Origin: Argentina anserina
Lineage: Eukaryota > Streptophyta > Magnoliopsida > Rosales > Rosaceae
Direction of reading: 5' to 3'
NCBI RefSeq assembly: GCF_933775445.1
Contig: NC_065874.1
Location: forward strand, 13,101,001-13,165,000
Length of the DNA: 64,000 nt
The notes under the pieces were generated by a model that saw nothing but the letters and a program-made list of their open reading frames with translations, was not told the DNA's origin and ran no database searches. The position numbers and the translations under genes were made by a program. Positions 62,667 through 64,000 of this stretch are shown piece after piece; positions within the stretch are counted from its first letter, which is position 1; every line of letters starts with the position of its first letter.

Positions 62667-62896
62667 TGAAAAAGATGAGATTAATATGGCTTGAAGAAAT
62701 GAATTTCATTGATACTGAGATTCATTCTTTATACAAGAGTGAATACAAGAGGTAATACCTCTGATCCTACAAGTTAACAGTAGATTGCTATCTAGAATTC
62801 ATATAAGGAAAGTTATAGCTAATATACTTAATATACAATCCTCGTACAAAATATTTTGCTGTTATACAAAAGATACGCCAGCATGATTTCCTTACA
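62667..62896 (-). repeat. 5' LTR of copia element A
   Basis: About 230 bp. The inner end (TTTTTCA at 62667) is fixed by the primer-binding site. The outer end is placed at TGTAAGG (62896), where receptor-kinase sequence begins. No second copy exists in the window to confirm it. Confidence 0.55.
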
Positions 62897-63138
62897 AGTT
62901 CGAAGTGCTGGGATGCATTCAAGTAGGCCTTCTGTGCGTTCAGAAGTTGCCGACAGACGGACCAGAAATGTCATCAGTGCTTCTTATGTTGAGCAATGAG
63001 GGTGTGGCATTGCCTCAACCCAAGGAGCCTGGTTTTTTCACATAAAGAAGTTCCACAGACGTCATTGATACCATCACAGGTCAAGGAAGAAGTGACACGG
63101 GAACCACATTTACTATTATGGTGGTGGATGCTAGATAA
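62897..63138 (+). pseudogene. C-terminal remnant of an S-domain (G-type lectin) receptor kinase
   Basis: In one frame: [17 protein letters not shown], then [26 protein letters not shown], a TAA (63043-63045), then a Ser/Thr-rich tail ending VVDAR and a stop at 63136-63138. This is the conserved end of the kinase domain and tail of S-locus-type receptor kinases. The usual DRPEM is changed to DGPEM, and the stop lies before the tail. Everything upstream is missing and a copia LTR abuts it. It could also be the last exon of an otherwise lost gene. Confidence 0.8.
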
Positions 63139-63717
63139 TCATTGTTCATGCTTCGGATCCACGCAAGTGGAAACTGTAAATGATAATGTGAAGTGGATAG
63201 GGTGGGAAACTATAGGGGCTTAATTCCTTGCCAAACAAGGGAAATTTTCTGAACTCTTAATTACTGAGCGGCTCCTATATGTATATGATGTATATTACAC
63301 TGATTGAACTAGGTCTTCTAACCAACGCACTCATTACGTGAACCACCAAAGAGATTGAGAAATATTAACTATGATAATGTCGAGTATTCTCAAAATTTCT
63401 CCATACATGGCGATAATGTGTCAAGTCTTCAGGCCTAATTCGTACAATGTTTACAAGAAAAGTTGCCTTTGTACGAGGCTTAATTGGCTTAATAGAATCA
63501 AGACAGTTATTCTATTTCGTACAGGGTAGATTATTTTTTTACAGTTCCAAGCTTCATTCTGCTTCGCTTAAAAGATAAATCCTATTTGATTTGAACATTA
63601 TTTGATTTGACAAACACGAAAAATGCAAAGACAGAGACATAAAACGAAAGATAACATCCACGCGTTCTTCACACAGTGGTCTGTATTTCTATGAGAATAC
63701 AGGCACCACAGAAACTA
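63139..63717. other. Spacer and probable 3' UTR of the right-edge gene
   Basis: AT-rich. The part from about 63500 is likely 3' UTR of the minus-strand gene that enters from the right. Confidence 0.4.
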
Positions 63718-64000
63718 CTACAACAGAAGTGGCAAAACATCAGAATCATCAGACCGATCTTTGCACTGTGGTGAACCACCCAGTCTATCATTCATTGTCT
63801 CTGAGACGTCACGAAGCTGTAGCCTAGAGCTATATTGGTCTAAGCTGTCGAGCATTAACTGGCATTTACGGTAGTTCTTGTGCCCCTTTGATGAAGTCGT
63901 ATAGATGACTATTTTGTTTTTACCATCTGGTGGGAATATTTTGTCGAACCGATCAAGTGGGTTTTTTTCCCTTCTGGCAGCTGATACGCTTTCAACAATC
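63718..64000 (-). CDS. C-terminal exon of an unidentified gene
   Basis: An open frame of 94 codons runs from the right edge to a TAG at 63718-63720. It contains ESVSAARREKNPLDRFDKIF, then NKIVIYTTSSKGHKNYRKCQ and LQLRDVSETMNDRLGG. The KIVIYTTS segment faintly recalls plant glutaredoxin-like proteins (KVVLYTTSLRG), but the CxxC motif is absent. The length without stops and the balanced composition favour real coding sequence. The rest of the gene lies outside. Confidence 0.5.
   Translation of the reverse strand, partial: IVESVSAARREKNPLDRFDKIFPPDGKNKIVIYTTSSKGHKNYRKCQLMLDSLDQYSSRLQLRDVSETMNDRLGGSPQCKDRSDDSDVLPLLL

Larger units (their letters stand above)
55020..62896 (-). mobile_element. Ty1-copia element A, truncated at its 3' end and split by a solo LTR
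   Basis: Minus-strand order: 5' LTR (62667-62896), primer-binding site (62652-62666), gag, protease, pre-integrase domain, integrase, a proline-rich linker, reverse transcriptase, RNase H. The gene order PR-INT-RT-RH is that of Ty1-copia. The integrase is interrupted at 57801-60906 by another element. The 3' LTR is absent: after RNase H the sequence passes directly into element B at about 55020. Stops in every domain show it is inactive. Confidence 0.88.

Noticed and set aside
1..64000. CRISPR arrays, bacterial operons or phage genes
   Set aside because: The split genes and plant retroelements show nuclear plant DNA. The tandem arrays seen have no spacer structure and lie in LTRs.

Overview
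The window is nuclear DNA of a dicot plant. Split genes with GT-AG introns, AT-rich introns and spacers, CT-rich leaders and many plant-type transposons all point there. The text fits a rosid, perhaps Rosaceae, but no marker proves the family. All exon structures below were read from splice signals, reading frame and remembered protein families, without alignment tools.

Left part (1-31 kb). The 5' half of a diacylglycerol kinase gene runs off the left edge on the minus strand. About 7 kb of repeats follow: a (TC)n tract, a small tRNA-like element, a probable solo LTR with an internal triplication, and a well-preserved Pack-MULE that carries pieces of an F-box gene. Next come an ABC1/UbiB-family kinase gene (plus strand, 610 aa) and a 20-exon gene for ubiquitin protease UBP14 (minus strand, 803 aa) with a TIR element in one intron. 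After a hAT-like element, a Helitron end and a decayed copia element lies a gene for a plant protein I do not recognise, with two C-terminal membrane segments.

Middle part (32-50 kb). Four genes stand in an order that I recall from Arabidopsis chromosome 4 (about At4g27280 to At4g27340): a TRM5-type tRNA methyltransferase, a PHOS32/34-like universal stress protein, a B-box zinc-finger protein of the BBX28/29 type, and a small EF-hand protein of the PBP1/KRP1 type. The spacers hold a complete 1-kb TRIM-like LTR element and two small elements with GGGGCGGA ends.

Right part (53-64 kb). A nested retrotransposon block is almost all minus strand. A truncated copia element (B) is joined to a second one (A) that keeps its 5' LTR, gag, protease, integrase and reverse transcriptase, all with stops. 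A 3.1-kb solo LTR with a perfect 5-bp target duplication splits the integrase of A. The 5' LTR of A abuts the last-exon remnant of an S-domain receptor kinase, a gene type that also sits in the remembered Arabidopsis block. An unidentified C-terminal coding exon enters from the right edge.

The host genes have unrelated housekeeping, signalling and light-response roles and do not form a pathway. The strongest structural observations are the Pack-MULE, the nested solo LTR, the TRIM, and the conserved gene order with its decayed receptor-kinase member.
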